Positions 16,562-25,189 of a DNA stretch of 45,853 nt are shown one piece after another. Within the stretch, counting starts at the first letter, position 1, and each line of letters begins with the position of its first letter. The stretch is from an uncultured Caulobacterales bacterium (GTDB lineage: Bacteria > Pseudomonadota > Alphaproteobacteria > Caulobacterales > Maricaulaceae). Below the pieces are notes generated by a model. It saw nothing but the letters and a program-made list of their open reading frames with translations, made no database searches and was not told the DNA's origin. A program made the position numbers and the translations under genes. The DNA lies in contig CALLBD010000045.1 of the NCBI GenBank assembly GCA_938001915.1, positions 1-45,853 of the forward strand. Direction: 5' to 3'.

Positions 16562-18651
16562 TGGAACAGCTATTTGGAAATTTAGCCTTTGATCCGCTCC
16601 TGCCTTTGGCTTGGGTTTTGGTGCTGGGCGCGCTTATTTTTATTGCCTCCATCGCGGCGAGTATTGGCCGATTACGGAGCCAGTTCACGCGGCTAACGGC
16701 GGGGTTATTTCTGCTGATAGGGTTGCTTAATCCGCAGAATGTTGAGGAAGATCGGGAAACCCTCTCCGATACGGTCATTCTAATCGAAGATCGCAGTGAC
16801 AGCATGAAATTCGGAGGCCGGAGTGAAGCTCTGGCTGAGATGACTGCGGAGTTGAAATCCAAATTTCGAGACGATGGAAATCTAGACGTCATCACGGTTT
16901 CTGTGCCGCAAGATAATGACGGCACACTCATTGCCTCCGCATTGACTGATGCTTTGGCTGGCGCGCCGTCAGAACGACTCGCGGGCGTCATCGCCCTAAC
17001 GGATGGGCGCGCTCATGATATTTCTGAAGCCGTCCCAGGTTTTTTGCCTGAAAACACGCCCTTCCACAGCCTCATCATCGGCGAACCTCAAGCCAGAGAT
17101 CGCCGTATTTTTGCGACCAAAGCGCCTAAATTTGGCGTAGTTGGAGAGCAAGCGGAATATGAACTTCTCGTAGAAGATCCCGGTTTTGAGGGTGAACGCG
17201 CCCGCATTGAATTAAAGCTCAATGGGACTGTGAAAGCGCGCTTTCCAATTACCATTGGCAAACCTCTTTCTGTTCCTTTGGAGATTGAACGCCGCGGCAG
17301 CAATACCGTGGAGCTTTTAGTGCAAGGCGTTGAGGGCGAACTGACGCAGAATAACAATCTCTTCGTCTCTGAAATTCAAGGCATTAGAGACCGCTTGCGA
17401 GTTTTGCTCATTACGGGCGAGCCGCATAGCGGCGGCCGGGCCTGGCGGAATCTCTTAAAATCGGACCCCGCTCTGGATTTGGTGCAATTCACAATTTTGA
17501 CCAGCAGTAGCAAAACAACGAGAGCGGGAGAGGCAGAATTATCGCTGATACAATTCCCAACGCGTCAGCTTTTTGAAGAACGTTTGGATGAGTTCGATCT
17601 GATTATATTTGATCAGTATGAACGCCGCTCTAACTCCACACGGCGGGGCCGCTCTCGGCCCACCATCCCGCCGCAATATTTCCAAAATATTTCGCGCTAT
17701 GTTGAAGACGGCGGCGCGCTCTTGCTCGCGGCAGGACCTGCTTTTGCCACACAGGCCAGCCTTTACCGAACGCCCCTTGTCTCCGTACTCCCTGCGCGCC
17801 CTACGGGCGATATTCTAACAGGAGCTTTCCGCCCAGAATTAAATGAAAAGGGCAAACGCCATCCCATCACATCAGACTTTCAAGGTAATGAAGATCAAGC
17901 TTGGGGACCTTGGTACCGCGTGATTGATAATGACCCTATCGGCGGTGATGTCTTGATGGACGGGCCTGATGGGGTGCCTTTATTTGTGATTGATAAGGTC
18001 CGCGAGGGCCGCGTTGCGATGCTCATGAGTGATCAAGCTTGGCTTTGGGCCAAAGGTCATGAAGGCGGGGGGCCCTACCGAGAAATCTTCCGCAGAACGG
18101 CCCATTGGTTGATGGGAGAACCCGAATTAGATGCCGAGACCTTATCGGGTGTGCGTGACGGCGATAACCTCGTCATTACCCGACGGTCATTGGATAGGGT
18201 CGAGGACCCCGTTGAAGTCATAGCGCCAAATGTAAAGCGCAGCCGCGTCACCTTAGACCGCGTTGCGGATGGCCTATATCGCGGTGTCGTACCTCTGTCT
18301 GGCCCCGGCGCATACCGTCTCAAAAATGGAGACCTCACAACGATTGCTGCGGTGGGCTCTTTGAACCCCAAAGAATTTGAAAACCTCCTGCCAACAGAAG
18401 AGGTTTTATCGCCTGTTTCCGAGGCCTCCAAGGGGCTGATAAAATCGGTTGGGATCGACAGCGCAAGCCTGCCCGAAATTCGCCGTCCAAAAGCTGGCCG
18501 CGCGACCTCTGGCAAAAATTGGATGGGGTTAGTCTCGCATGAGGCCTATACCGTGACGCAAAGCCGCCGCACCCCCCTCGCCCCAAGCATATTTTTGTTC
18601 ATATTATTCTTCCTCTTCCTCATTTGGGCGTGGCGGAGAGAGGGCCAATAG
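16561..18651 (+). CDS. VWA/glutamine-amidotransferase-like membrane protein
   Basis: 696 residues. Two N-terminal helices (about 13-36 and 44-58) precede a VWA-like domain whose DRSDS (77-81) fits the DxSxS metal-site motif. A beta-rich region follows, then a class I glutamine-amidotransferase-like segment (YVEDGGALLLAAGPAF), and a C-terminal helix (about 673-690) with a short basic tail. The architecture matches the large membrane protein that ends MoxR-DUF58-BatA operons in alphaproteobacteria. TAATG overlap with the previous gene. The operon ends here, followed by 79 nt to the VOC gene. Confidence 0.9.
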   Translation: MEQLFGNLAFDPLLPLAWVLVLGALIFIASIAASIGRLRSQFTRLTAGLFLLIGLLNPQNVEEDRETLSDTVILIEDRSDSMKFGGRSEALAEMTAELKSKFRDDGNLDVITVSVPQDNDGTLIASALTDALAGAPSERLAGVIALTDGRAHDISEAVPGFLPENTPFHSLIIGEPQARDRRIFATKAPKFGVVGEQAEYELLVEDPGFEGERARIELKLNGTVKARFPITIGKPLSVPLEIERRGSNTVELLVQGVEGELTQNNNLFVSEIQGIRDRLRVLLITGEPHSGGRAWRNLLKSDPALDLVQFTILTSSSKTTRAGEAELSLIQFPTRQLFEERLDEFDLIIFDQYERRSNSTRRGRSRPTIPPQYFQNISRYVEDGGALLLAAGPAFATQASLYRTPLVSVLPARPTGDILTGAFRPELNEKGKRHPITSDFQGNEDQAWGPWYRVIDNDPIGGDVLMDGPDGVPLFVIDKVREGRVAMLMSDQAWLWAKGHEGGGPYREIFRRTAHWLMGEPELDAETLSGVRDGDNLVITRRSLDRVEDPVEVIAPNVKRSRVTLDRVADGLYRGVVPLSGPGAYRLKNGDLTTIAAVGSLNPKEFENLLPTEEVLSPVSEASKGLIKSVGIDSASLPEIRRPKAGRATSGKNWMGLVSHEAYTVTQSRRTPLAPSIFLFILFFLFLIWAWRREGQ

Positions 18652-18730
18652 GCGCCCAGGGAAATAACTCCCTAAGCGGATGTCACATGAGGCGCTTTAC
18701 CCAAGCGAATAGTCCTTTAAACGCTACTTC

Positions 18731-19504
18731 ATGCTATCCCAACTTGATCATATTGTCCTGCTAACCCGAAATTTCCAAAGCGCGATTCATGACTATGAAA
18801 TTCTTTTTGGGTTTGGGCCCGATGAATTTTCAAATCATCACGGTTTTCAAACAGCTTTATTTCGAACGAATAATACAAGCCTGGAAATCTTGGCGCCGCA
18901 AAGTGAGGCGGCCATTTCGAGGACAGGCGAGATTTTAGGAAAAGCTCCCTCCAGACTCACCTCCCTCGCATTTGGCGCTCACGATTTAACAGAGGTTCAT
19001 AGAGTTTTGAAACGCCGCGGGGGAGAGCCCACAGACATATCATCCGCTTTTCGTTTATCCGATGAGGTCTGCGCAGGCGTAAAAACCTTTATCGTCTCTG
19101 AGAACGCCCTGCCCAGAGAGAAAAATATTGGCCTCGATCATTTAGTGATAAACACGCCGAACCCCGACCGCGCGATTGCGCATTACGGCGCGCGGCTCGG
19201 GATTCGTTTTGCGCTGGACCGTAAGAACACGGATTGGGGCGCAAGATTTCTCTTTTTTAAACTGGGTGACATCGTACTCGAAATTATTCACCGCATGGAT
19301 CAAGAACACGACCTATTGGCACCAGATGAGCTATGGGGTCTCACTTGGAAAGTAGATAATATCGCTGTCCATCACGCACGCCTCTCTCAGCAGAATGTCA
19401 CCCTTTCTGAAATTAGAACGGGCCGCAAACCCGGCACGCAGGTCTTCACGGTTAAAAGCCATACGGACAATATTCCAACGCTTTTCTTGATGGGTAAGGG
19501 GTGA
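18731..19504 (+). CDS. VOC family protein (glyoxalase-like, two modules)
   Basis: 257 residues with two vicinal-oxygen-chelate modules. The first begins LDHIVLLTRNFQSAIHDYE, the second GLDHLVINTPNPDRAIAHYG (about 136-155), each giving the usual N-terminal His. LEILAPQ and LEIIHRM supply the Glu expected at the metal site. Substrate cannot be assigned; the layout resembles the Glyoxalase_3/lactoylglutathione-lyase-like group. It stands alone between the VWA operon and a repeat element. Confidence 0.85.
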   Translation: MLSQLDHIVLLTRNFQSAIHDYEILFGFGPDEFSNHHGFQTALFRTNNTSLEILAPQSEAAISRTGEILGKAPSRLTSLAFGAHDLTEVHRVLKRRGGEPTDISSAFRLSDEVCAGVKTFIVSENALPREKNIGLDHLVINTPNPDRAIAHYGARLGIRFALDRKNTDWGARFLFFKLGDIVLEIIHRMDQEHDLLAPDELWGLTWKVDNIAVHHARLSQQNVTLSEIRTGRKPGTQVFTVKSHTDNIPTLFLMGKG

Positions 19505-19578
19505 GTTTCGGACAGTCATGACAGGGCGAAGAGGTCTCGCTGGGAGCGCAATCCCGTTTTTAAAGCGCTCAAACCTTC

Positions 19579-20066
19579 CATAAAACCGCAGTTTCAAAAA
19601 ACATAATCCCCGCTTTCAAAAGCTGTGTCACACTAAACGGGTTCTTTCGGACATAGGACAGGTGAGACGTCGCTTACTGGTTCGGAAGACGGTGTGTCTA
19701 GGCAAAGTGAGTGATGCCGCTTTGTCGGGGCCAGAGGGCGAGAGCTGCACCTCCTGAAACGGGGGCAATCCAGTACGGCCGTTTTCTGTAAGCACCGCCG
19801 TAAGGCCTAGCATTTGGCACACGTCAAATGCGGGGGTTGATTGATTTAATATCAGTCGACTTCGGCTTTTGCGTAAAATATATTTCTTTTCGGTACTCCG
19901 TCGTGGAGGCCGACCTTACGGGCAGTCCTTCTTTCGAAGGCTGTGCCTTCCATGCAGGCGCGGCCGCCTATGACGATATTCCTGCAAGTCCTCAGATGGC
20001 CTGCGAGCGTTTTCGCTTGTCTCGAAACACGAGCCTGAAAGAAAACGGTCTAATTTCACACACCAT
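19579..20066 (+). repeat. Dispersed intergenic element, copy B
   Basis: Gene-less region of about 620 nt between the VOC and lipoprotein genes, mostly filled by this element. The first 85 nt (19579-19665) are nearly identical to the reverse complement of 37345-37432 in copy C, including CATAAAACCGC, TTTCAAAAAACATAATCC and TTCTTTCGGACATAGGACAG. Then come a stem 19701-19707/19720-19726, a block GGCCGTTTTCTGTAAGCACC, a perfect 7-bp hairpin 19810-19816/19825-19831, GCGTAAAATATATTTCTTTT, GGTACTCCGTCG and CGGGCAGTCCTTC. The right end is approximate. Frames at 19628-19822 (-) and 19828-20070 (+) look spurious. Confidence 0.75.
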
Positions 20067-20096
20067 TTAGATTTTTGTGTATATACTCCCTTAAAG

Positions 20097-20109
20097 GGAT
20101 CGAAAATAA
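20097..20109. promoter_or_regulatory. 13-nt palindrome near the lipoprotein promoter
   Basis: TCCCTT-A-AAGGGA is a perfect odd palindrome just downstream of TTTTTGTGTATATACTC, a promoter-like string that resembles one upstream of the next gene. It lies 15 nt before the lipoprotein ATG and could be an operator or a leader hairpin. Confidence 0.35.
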
Positions 20110-20123
20110 TAGGGTTATTCGAG

Positions 20124-20597
20124 ATGCGCAGTAAACTTCTTCCTATCGTCATCGCTCTTACAGGGCTTGGCTTATCGTCTTGTGCGGTCACAAAAGTTGT
20201 CACGGCACCCGTAAAAATGGCAGGTAAAGCCGCGGTTGGTACAACAAAACTTGTTGGAAATACCGCCATTGGCACCACAAAATTTGTCGGCAACACGGCT
20301 ATTGGAACGACAAAATTCGTTGGAAAAACCGCAGTTGGCGGTACGAAAATGGTGGGCAAAGGGCTCTGGGCAACAGGCAAAGGGGTCTATTATATCGGAA
20401 CTGTTCCCGTTAAAATTACGAACGCAGCTTTAGATACCACGGCCAAAGTTTTGACCATCACAACACAGGCCGTTGATTTATCAGGCCGCGTGGTGAGCGT
20501 GACGCGCGAAGTGCAAGCCGTGCAGTTAGACGCCGAACTTGCGGGTCTCAGAGCCGCGAAGAATGTGCTCTCCGTCTTCGTGGATGCCGTTTCTTAG
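20124..20597 (+). CDS. Lipoprotein with 11-residue repeats
   Basis: 157 residues. Signal peptide with lipobox LGLSSC, acylated Cys20. Residues 39-82 hold four consecutive 11-mers of the pattern GTTK-[LFM]-VG-[NK]-T-A-[IV] (GTTKLVGNTAI, GTTKFVGNTAI, GTTKFVGKTAV, and the degenerate GGTKMVGKGLW). The codons of the copies differ at many third positions. An 11-residue period can form an amphipathic 11/3 helix lying on a membrane; a glycine-zipper sheet is an alternative. The C-terminal 60 residues are a predicted helix. No characterised homologue recognised. It follows element copy B and precedes another exported protein on the same strand. Confidence 0.8.
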   Translation: MRSKLLPIVIALTGLGLSSCAVTKVVTAPVKMAGKAAVGTTKLVGNTAIGTTKFVGNTAIGTTKFVGKTAVGGTKMVGKGLWATGKGVYYIGTVPVKITNAALDTTAKVLTITTQAVDLSGRVVSVTREVQAVQLDAELAGLRAAKNVLSVFVDAVS

Positions 20598-20607
20598 ATA
20601 ACATAAT

Positions 20608-20672
20608 TGTTAAGCCTTGGGCGCGCTCGAGGCTTTGCGCTTCAGCCTATTTTGTGTTATATTCTCACAAAA
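20608..20672 (+). promoter_or_regulatory. Possible terminator-like stem and leader hairpin between two envelope genes
   Basis: AAGCCT near 20612 and AGGCTT near 20630 can pair below a GC-rich middle, but no long U-tract follows. Further on, TTTTGTG (20650-20656) pairs perfectly with CACAAAA (20666-20672) over a 9-nt loop containing TATATT, immediately before the AGGAG ribosome binding site of the next gene. Confidence 0.35.
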
Positions 20673-20684
20673 CAGGAGTGACCT

Positions 20685-21308
20685 ATGCGCAAATTTCTGA
20701 CTATCCTCTCGGCTGCGGCTCTGATGGCAACCCCCGCGATGGCTCAAGCTCGGGGATTCGATTCCGATTTTTCACAAAAAGTGACAGGCCCGTATAAGCT
20801 GGAGGTGGTGGCGTCAGAAGATTTAGCCCACCGTGCGAATAACCTACCGAAGAAACTGTCCGACCGCGGCACGTCGAGCCGGTTGAGAGGGTCATTCTCG
20901 AATAATGGGAAATATGGTGAAAAAGAGATCGAAAATCTCTTGGAAGATATGGAAATGGAAATTACGCATGATTTCACCAAACGCGGTTTGACCCTATCGG
21001 ATACTGCGCCCACCATTCTGCGTATCACAATAAACGAGGTGAAGCCCAATCGACCTACGTTTAATCAGCTGAGCAAAGACCCCTCTCTGTCATTTAGAAG
21101 CCTGAGTATTGGCGGGGCAGATGTCTCAGCTGAAATTATTTCTGCGGGAGGCAGCGTCGTCGGCACAGCAGAATATGATTATTTTTCAAGTTTCAATGAT
21201 ATCAATATCCGTTCAAATGGAATTTGGACGGATACAAATCGCGCCTTTTCGCGCTTCTCTAAAAAATTGAGCAAAAAACTCGCGGCGGTAGAAGGGACGG
21301 CGACCTGA
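20685..21308 (+). CDS. Exported protein of unknown function
   Basis: 207 residues with a signal peptide (MRKFLTILSAAALMATPAMA). The mature protein has a region predicted helical (about 70-100, EKEIENLLEDMEMEI) followed by beta-rich segments (ILRITINEVKPNRP, GADVSAEIISAGGSVVGTAEY) and a helical basic end. The pattern of a conserved domain that compares additive contributions resembles periplasmic DUF3313/DUF4410-like proteins, but I cannot assign it firmly. AGGAG lies seven nt before the ATG. It converges with queE, with two nt between the stops. Confidence 0.72.
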   Translation: MRKFLTILSAAALMATPAMAQARGFDSDFSQKVTGPYKLEVVASEDLAHRANNLPKKLSDRGTSSRLRGSFSNNGKYGEKEIENLLEDMEMEITHDFTKRGLTLSDTAPTILRITINEVKPNRPTFNQLSKDPSLSFRSLSIGGADVSAEIISAGGSVVGTAEYDYFSSFNDINIRSNGIWTDTNRAFSRFSKKLSKKLAAVEGTAT

Positions 21309-21310
21309 GC

Positions 21311-21952
21311 CTAGGGCACACCGATTGATTTATGGGTTTGAACAGACAAACGCCATTTCGGGTGCTTTAAGCAATATTCAAAGGCTGCCTGCGAATGATC
21401 CACCTTTTTTTCTGCGCCCAAATAACTATCGTCTCGAGGCTGCAGGCAAAAATGGGTAAAATCTAAAGCTATAAAATCTGCGGGCTGATTTTCATCTTGA
21501 GGGTAAACAAGCTTTAATTCATCACCAGTCACTTGCACCAACTCCGCATCTGCCTTTGGCGAGACACAAATCCAATCTATTCCGTCTGGCACGGGCAATG
21601 TTCCATTTGTCTCAACGGCAATTTTGAAACCGCGCGCATTCAGCGCGTTTATAAGGGCGGCATCAAGCTGTAGGACTGGCTCGCCGCCTGTGCAGACGAC
21701 CCATTTCTCGCCCTCGCCCACCCACAGCGAATTCACCTTTTCCGCCAGAGAAAGCGCATCATATTTTCCGCCATTTACGCCATCCGTCTTTACAAAATCA
21801 GTATCACAGAATTTACATATCGCAGACATACGGTCAGGCTCCAATCCAGACCATAAGTTACAGCCCGCAAAGCGGAGAAAAATGGCCGCCGTACCTGCAC
21901 GCACGCCCTCACCCTGAACCGTGAGAAATATCTCTTTGACGGCATAGCTCAT
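21311..21952 (-). CDS. queE: 7-carboxy-7-deazaguanine synthase
   Basis: 213 residues of a radical SAM enzyme that turns 6-carboxy-tetrahydropterin into 7-carboxy-7-deazaguanine, an early step to queuosine. The [4Fe-4S] cysteines are Cys31, Cys46 and Cys49, spaced CX14CX2C, the long variant known in some proteobacterial QueE proteins rather than CX3CX2C. The N terminus [23 protein letters not shown] and [11 protein letters not shown] are typical. Its ATG overlaps the queC stop by four nt (ATGA). Confidence 0.95.
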   Translation of the reverse strand: MSYAVKEIFLTVQGEGVRAGTAAIFLRFAGCNLWSGLEPDRMSAICKFCDTDFVKTDGVNGGKYDALSLAEKVNSLWVGEGEKWVVCTGGEPVLQLDAALINALNARGFKIAVETNGTLPVPDGIDWICVSPKADAELVQVTGDELKLVYPQDENQPADFIALDFTHFCLQPRDDSYLGAEKKVDHSQAAFEYCLKHPKWRLSVQTHKSIGVP

Positions 21953-22659
21953 CCGGCGACTCCCGCATATTCATCCCAGCCAGCGGCTCTTAATTCACAG
22001 GCAGGGCAGCTTCCACAGCCATAGCCCCAGTCGTATAAATCGGAATGAACGCCCTTGTAACACGTATGGCTTTTCCGGCGAATAATCTCGACTAAAGCGT
22101 CACCGCCCAGCGTTTTGGATAAGTGCCACGCCCCCGCTTTCGACAAATGCATAAGTGGCGTATGCAAGGTAAACTCTCGATCGAGCCCAAGCTCAATCGC
22201 AGACATTTGTGCCTCTAAGGTCGCCTTACGACAATCAGGATATCCCGAAAAATCAGCTTCGCACATACCCGCCACTAAATGGGTAAAGCCGCGCCGCCAC
22301 CCTAGCGCCGCTGCGTAATTCAGAAATATCAAATTTCGACCCGGAACAAATGTCGTCGGCAGGCCATTCGCATATACGCCAATCTCAACATCCCGCGTCA
22401 AAGAGGTTTCACTGATCTGGCCTAATCCAGCCAAATTAATCACATGATCTTCCCCAAGCTTGGCCGCCCAGTGCGGAAAGGCGTCACGTACAGCCTCTCG
22501 AACCTCCATACGGCACGTCATTTCTATGTCATGCCGTTGTCCATATTCGAAACCGATAGTTTCCACACGCGCGAAATTTTCTAGGGCCCAAGCGAGGCAG
22601 GTCGCCGAGTCCTGCCCTCCCGAAAATAATAGGCCTGCCGTATGCATTTGGATACTCAT
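21949..22659 (-). CDS. queC: 7-cyano-7-deazaguanine synthase
   Basis: About 236 residues from the ATG at 22659. It uses ATP and ammonia to convert 7-carboxy-7-deazaguanine to preQ0. The PP-loop SGGQDS is at residues 13-18. The C-terminal zinc site is formed by Cys in HTCYKG and the GCGSCPAC cluster. A GTG at 22707 with AGGGA upstream would add 16 residues and cannot be excluded. It is coupled to queE downstream; queD and queF are not in the window. It is divergent from an exported protein gene. Confidence 0.94.
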   Translation of the reverse strand: MSIQMHTAGLLFSGGQDSATCLAWALENFARVETIGFEYGQRHDIEMTCRMEVREAVRDAFPHWAAKLGEDHVINLAGLGQISETSLTRDVEIGVYANGLPTTFVPGRNLIFLNYAAALGWRRGFTHLVAGMCEADFSGYPDCRKATLEAQMSAIELGLDREFTLHTPLMHLSKAGAWHLSKTLGGDALVEIIRRKSHTCYKGVHSDLYDWGYGCGSCPACELRAAGWDEYAGVAG

Positions 22660-22769
22660 AAGCAGGCGCTTAGCGGATTGGACACTTTTCGCCAAGCAAT
22701 CTTGCACACGGTCCCTAAAGCTGCACTGCGGCAGAGGAACTGAGGCACGATAATTGCATCGTGAGTTGC

Positions 22770-23297
22770 ATGAAGAATCGCCTCAAGAAATTAGCCCAAC
22801 TAAAAGGTAAGAAACGGTATTTACTCGTGTTATGGCTTGGGCTTGAACTATTGAGCCTACCGGCCGCGGCGGCGCAAATCATGAACCGCGTGTCTTTTAA
22901 AATTCCCCCCATTGTAAATGCCGTCGAAATCCCAACATCAGAACGTGGCGTCTCTCGTTTTCTTGTTTCCTCCAATTCAGGGTTCAGCGTCACAAGTAGC
23001 GACATTATTGGCGAAATTCACATTGAGGTCCATGTAAGTGGTACGCTCCACGGCACGTCCCGATTTGGCGACGCAGCGCAATTGCCTGGACCTAAAAATG
23101 GCTGTGCACAGGCAAATGGATTAGGGTCAAATGTCTATCTCGCCGAACAGAAAACAGCCAACACGCCTGGATCGCCCGTTCAACAAGCCGTCATCATTGA
23201 GTTTACCTATGACGCTGCTGCTCAGCCGAGGTTCAAATTTACACCAGGCGCTGACGTGACCGCCACATTGGAGAGCTGTCAGGGCGCGACGTCCTAA
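22770..23297 (+). CDS. Exported protein of unknown function
   Basis: 175 residues starting at [15 protein letters not shown]; a GTG at 22761 is an alternative. A basic N terminus and a hydrophobic stretch ending LPAAAAQ give a signal peptide. The mature protein is beta-rich with two distant cysteines (NGCAQ, LESCQ), which suggests a disulphide-linked periplasmic or pilus-like domain. I do not recognise the family. It is divergent from queC and its stop overlaps the convergent recQ stop region by four nt. Confidence 0.72.
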   Translation: MKNRLKKLAQLKGKKRYLLVLWLGLELLSLPAAAAQIMNRVSFKIPPIVNAVEIPTSERGVSRFLVSSNSGFSVTSSDIIGEIHIEVHVSGTLHGTSRFGDAAQLPGPKNGCAQANGLGSNVYLAEQKTANTPGSPVQQAVIIEFTYDAAAQPRFKFTPGADVTATLESCQGATS

Positions 23298-25090
23298 CCC
23301 TTTAGCTCCGCTAGAAACGCCTCTCCAAACCTGTCAAATTTACTCGGCCCGACCCCGCTTACGCCCAGCATTTCTTCGCGCGTTTTAGGTTTACGTGTCA
23401 CCATATCAATCAAGGTCGCGTCAGAAAAAACAACAAAGGCCGGCTTTCCAAGTTGCTTCGCAAAATCCATACGCAAAGCTTTCAGCCGAGAGAGAACCGC
23501 ATTATCTCTCTCATCAAAAGCGGAGGCCTTTTTAAAGGCTGAAGCCCGAGATTTCGATGCCTTGACGACACGTTTAATTGTTGGGTCTTTACATTTAAAG
23601 GGTTGGCGCCCCTCCAATACCTCTCGCCCTTTAGCCAGTAGTTCCAGCCGCCCATAGGCTTCCATGTCCACGTTCAAATAGCGCAAAGCCACGGCTTGCC
23701 TCAAGAGACCTTGGAACCACGGCTTTGGCTTATCAGATGTACCGAAAGCGGGAAGTTGATCATGCTCAAATTGTAAGATCCGTGCCGTTTTCTCACCGCG
23801 TGCCACGCCAATAACATGGGTCGCGCCAAACCGCTCTCCCGTGGCTTTTATAGCCCTAAACAACGCCAAAGCCTCCGCTGTGGCATCTATCAATTCAGGC
23901 GGATTGAGACACACGTCGCAATTGCCGCACGGTTCTGATGTTTCGCCAAAATAGGACATCAACACTTGTCGCCGACATTTGGACGCTTCGCAGTACCCCA
24001 GCAACGCATCCAAGCGGCGGTGTTCACGCATTTGGTGTTCTGCGTCTGACCCATCATCAGAAATGAATTGACGCCGCATACGAATATCATCCATCGCGAA
24101 TATAAGGCCAGTTTCAGAGGGCGCGCCATCACGGCCTGCGCGGCCAATCTCTTGATAATAAGCTTCCAGCGAGCTGGGTAAATTTAGATGATAAACAAAG
24201 CGAACATTGGACTTGTCAATGCCCATCCCAAACGCAATCGTTGCGACAATAACGACGGCAGATTCGGCCAAAAACCGCTCTTGATGCTCAAACCGCATCT
24301 CCGCAGTTAGTCCCGCGTGATAGGGCAGTGCGTTAAACCCATGCTGCCTTAATATCTCAGCATATTTCTCTGTGTTCTTCCTGGACAAGCAATAGACGAT
24401 ACCGCTTTCGCCGCGCTGAGATTCCATCCACGCAAGCAGTTGTTCCGTTCGGTTCGTCAAAGAGGAGACAGTCAAACTCAGGTTAGGTCTGTCAAACCCC
24501 TGCACAATGATTTCGCCTTGCTCTGCGAATAATTGTGAGGCGATATCCTTCCGTGTCGACGCATCCGCTGTGGCTGTAAAGGCTGCGATACCCGCGTCAG
24601 GGAAAAGGTCTTTCAGGCGGCTCAAATCTGCATATTCAGGGCGGAACGCCGGTCCCCATTTAGATACGCAATGCGCCTCATCAACGACAAATAATGATGG
24701 GTTAAGCGCTCTCATTGCGGACAACATGCGCGGTTGCATCAAACGCTCTGGTGAAAGATAAAGAAGCCTCGTCTGCCCTTGCGCGACGGCTTGCCACTGC
24801 GCGACGTTTTCTTCTCGGGATTGTCCCGAATGGATCGCGGACACGGAGACACCATTTGCGCGCAAGCCCGCAGCTTGATTGTCCATCAAAGCAACAAGCG
24901 GCGAAATCACAACCGTAGGATTTTCGAGCAATTGACTCGGCACTTGATAACAAATGGATTTCCCTGCACCCGTTGGCATAACCGCAAGGACATTTTTACC
25001 CGCCAATATCATATCAACAATTTCTGCTTGCCCAGGGCGGAAGGCATTGTGGCCGAAATTTTCTGATAAAATATACTGTGGTGTTGTCAT
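23294..25090 (-). CDS. recQ: ATP-dependent DNA helicase RecQ
   Basis: 598 residues. Walker A MPTGAGKS (38-45), DEAH at 137-140, helicase C-terminal motifs (YHAGLTAEMR, GIDKSNVRFVYH, YYQEIGRAGRDG), the RecQ zinc-binding domain with four cysteines (CEASKC... CGNCDVC), a winged-helix region and a C-terminal HRDC domain ending at the stop. The aromatic-rich loop reads SKWGPAFRPEY instead of the common SQWGHDFRPEY. It acts in recombination and stalled-fork repair. Divergent from the ABC exporter. Confidence 0.96.
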   Translation of the reverse strand: MTTPQYILSENFGHNAFRPGQAEIVDMILAGKNVLAVMPTGAGKSICYQVPSQLLENPTVVISPLVALMDNQAAGLRANGVSVSAIHSGQSREENVAQWQAVAQGQTRLLYLSPERLMQPRMLSAMRALNPSLFVVDEAHCVSKWGPAFRPEYADLSRLKDLFPDAGIAAFTATADASTRKDIASQLFAEQGEIIVQGFDRPNLSLTVSSLTNRTEQLLAWMESQRGESGIVYCLSRKNTEKYAEILRQHGFNALPYHAGLTAEMRFEHQERFLAESAVVIVATIAFGMGIDKSNVRFVYHLNLPSSLEAYYQEIGRAGRDGAPSETGLIFAMDDIRMRRQFISDDGSDAEHQMREHRRLDALLGYCEASKCRRQVLMSYFGETSEPCGNCDVCLNPPELIDATAEALALFRAIKATGERFGATHVIGVARGEKTARILQFEHDQLPAFGTSDKPKPWFQGLLRQAVALRYLNVDMEAYGRLELLAKGREVLEGRQPFKCKDPTIKRVVKASKSRASAFKKASAFDERDNAVLSRLKALRMDFAKQLGKPAFVVFSDATLIDMVTRKPKTREEMLGVSGVGPSKFDRFGEAFLAELKG

Positions 25091-25189
25091 CCCTACCCAT
25101 TGGCCCCGTTTGGTTGCGCCTTCAAGATGTGAGGCAGAAGAGAATGAGGCTTTTACACCTTCGTCACAAAATGCAATAGCGCGCGCAAT

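Noticed and set aside
19828-20070. 80-codon plus-strand frame in element copy B
   Set aside because: No ribosome binding site, no counterpart frame in copies A and C, composition unlike the neighbouring genes.
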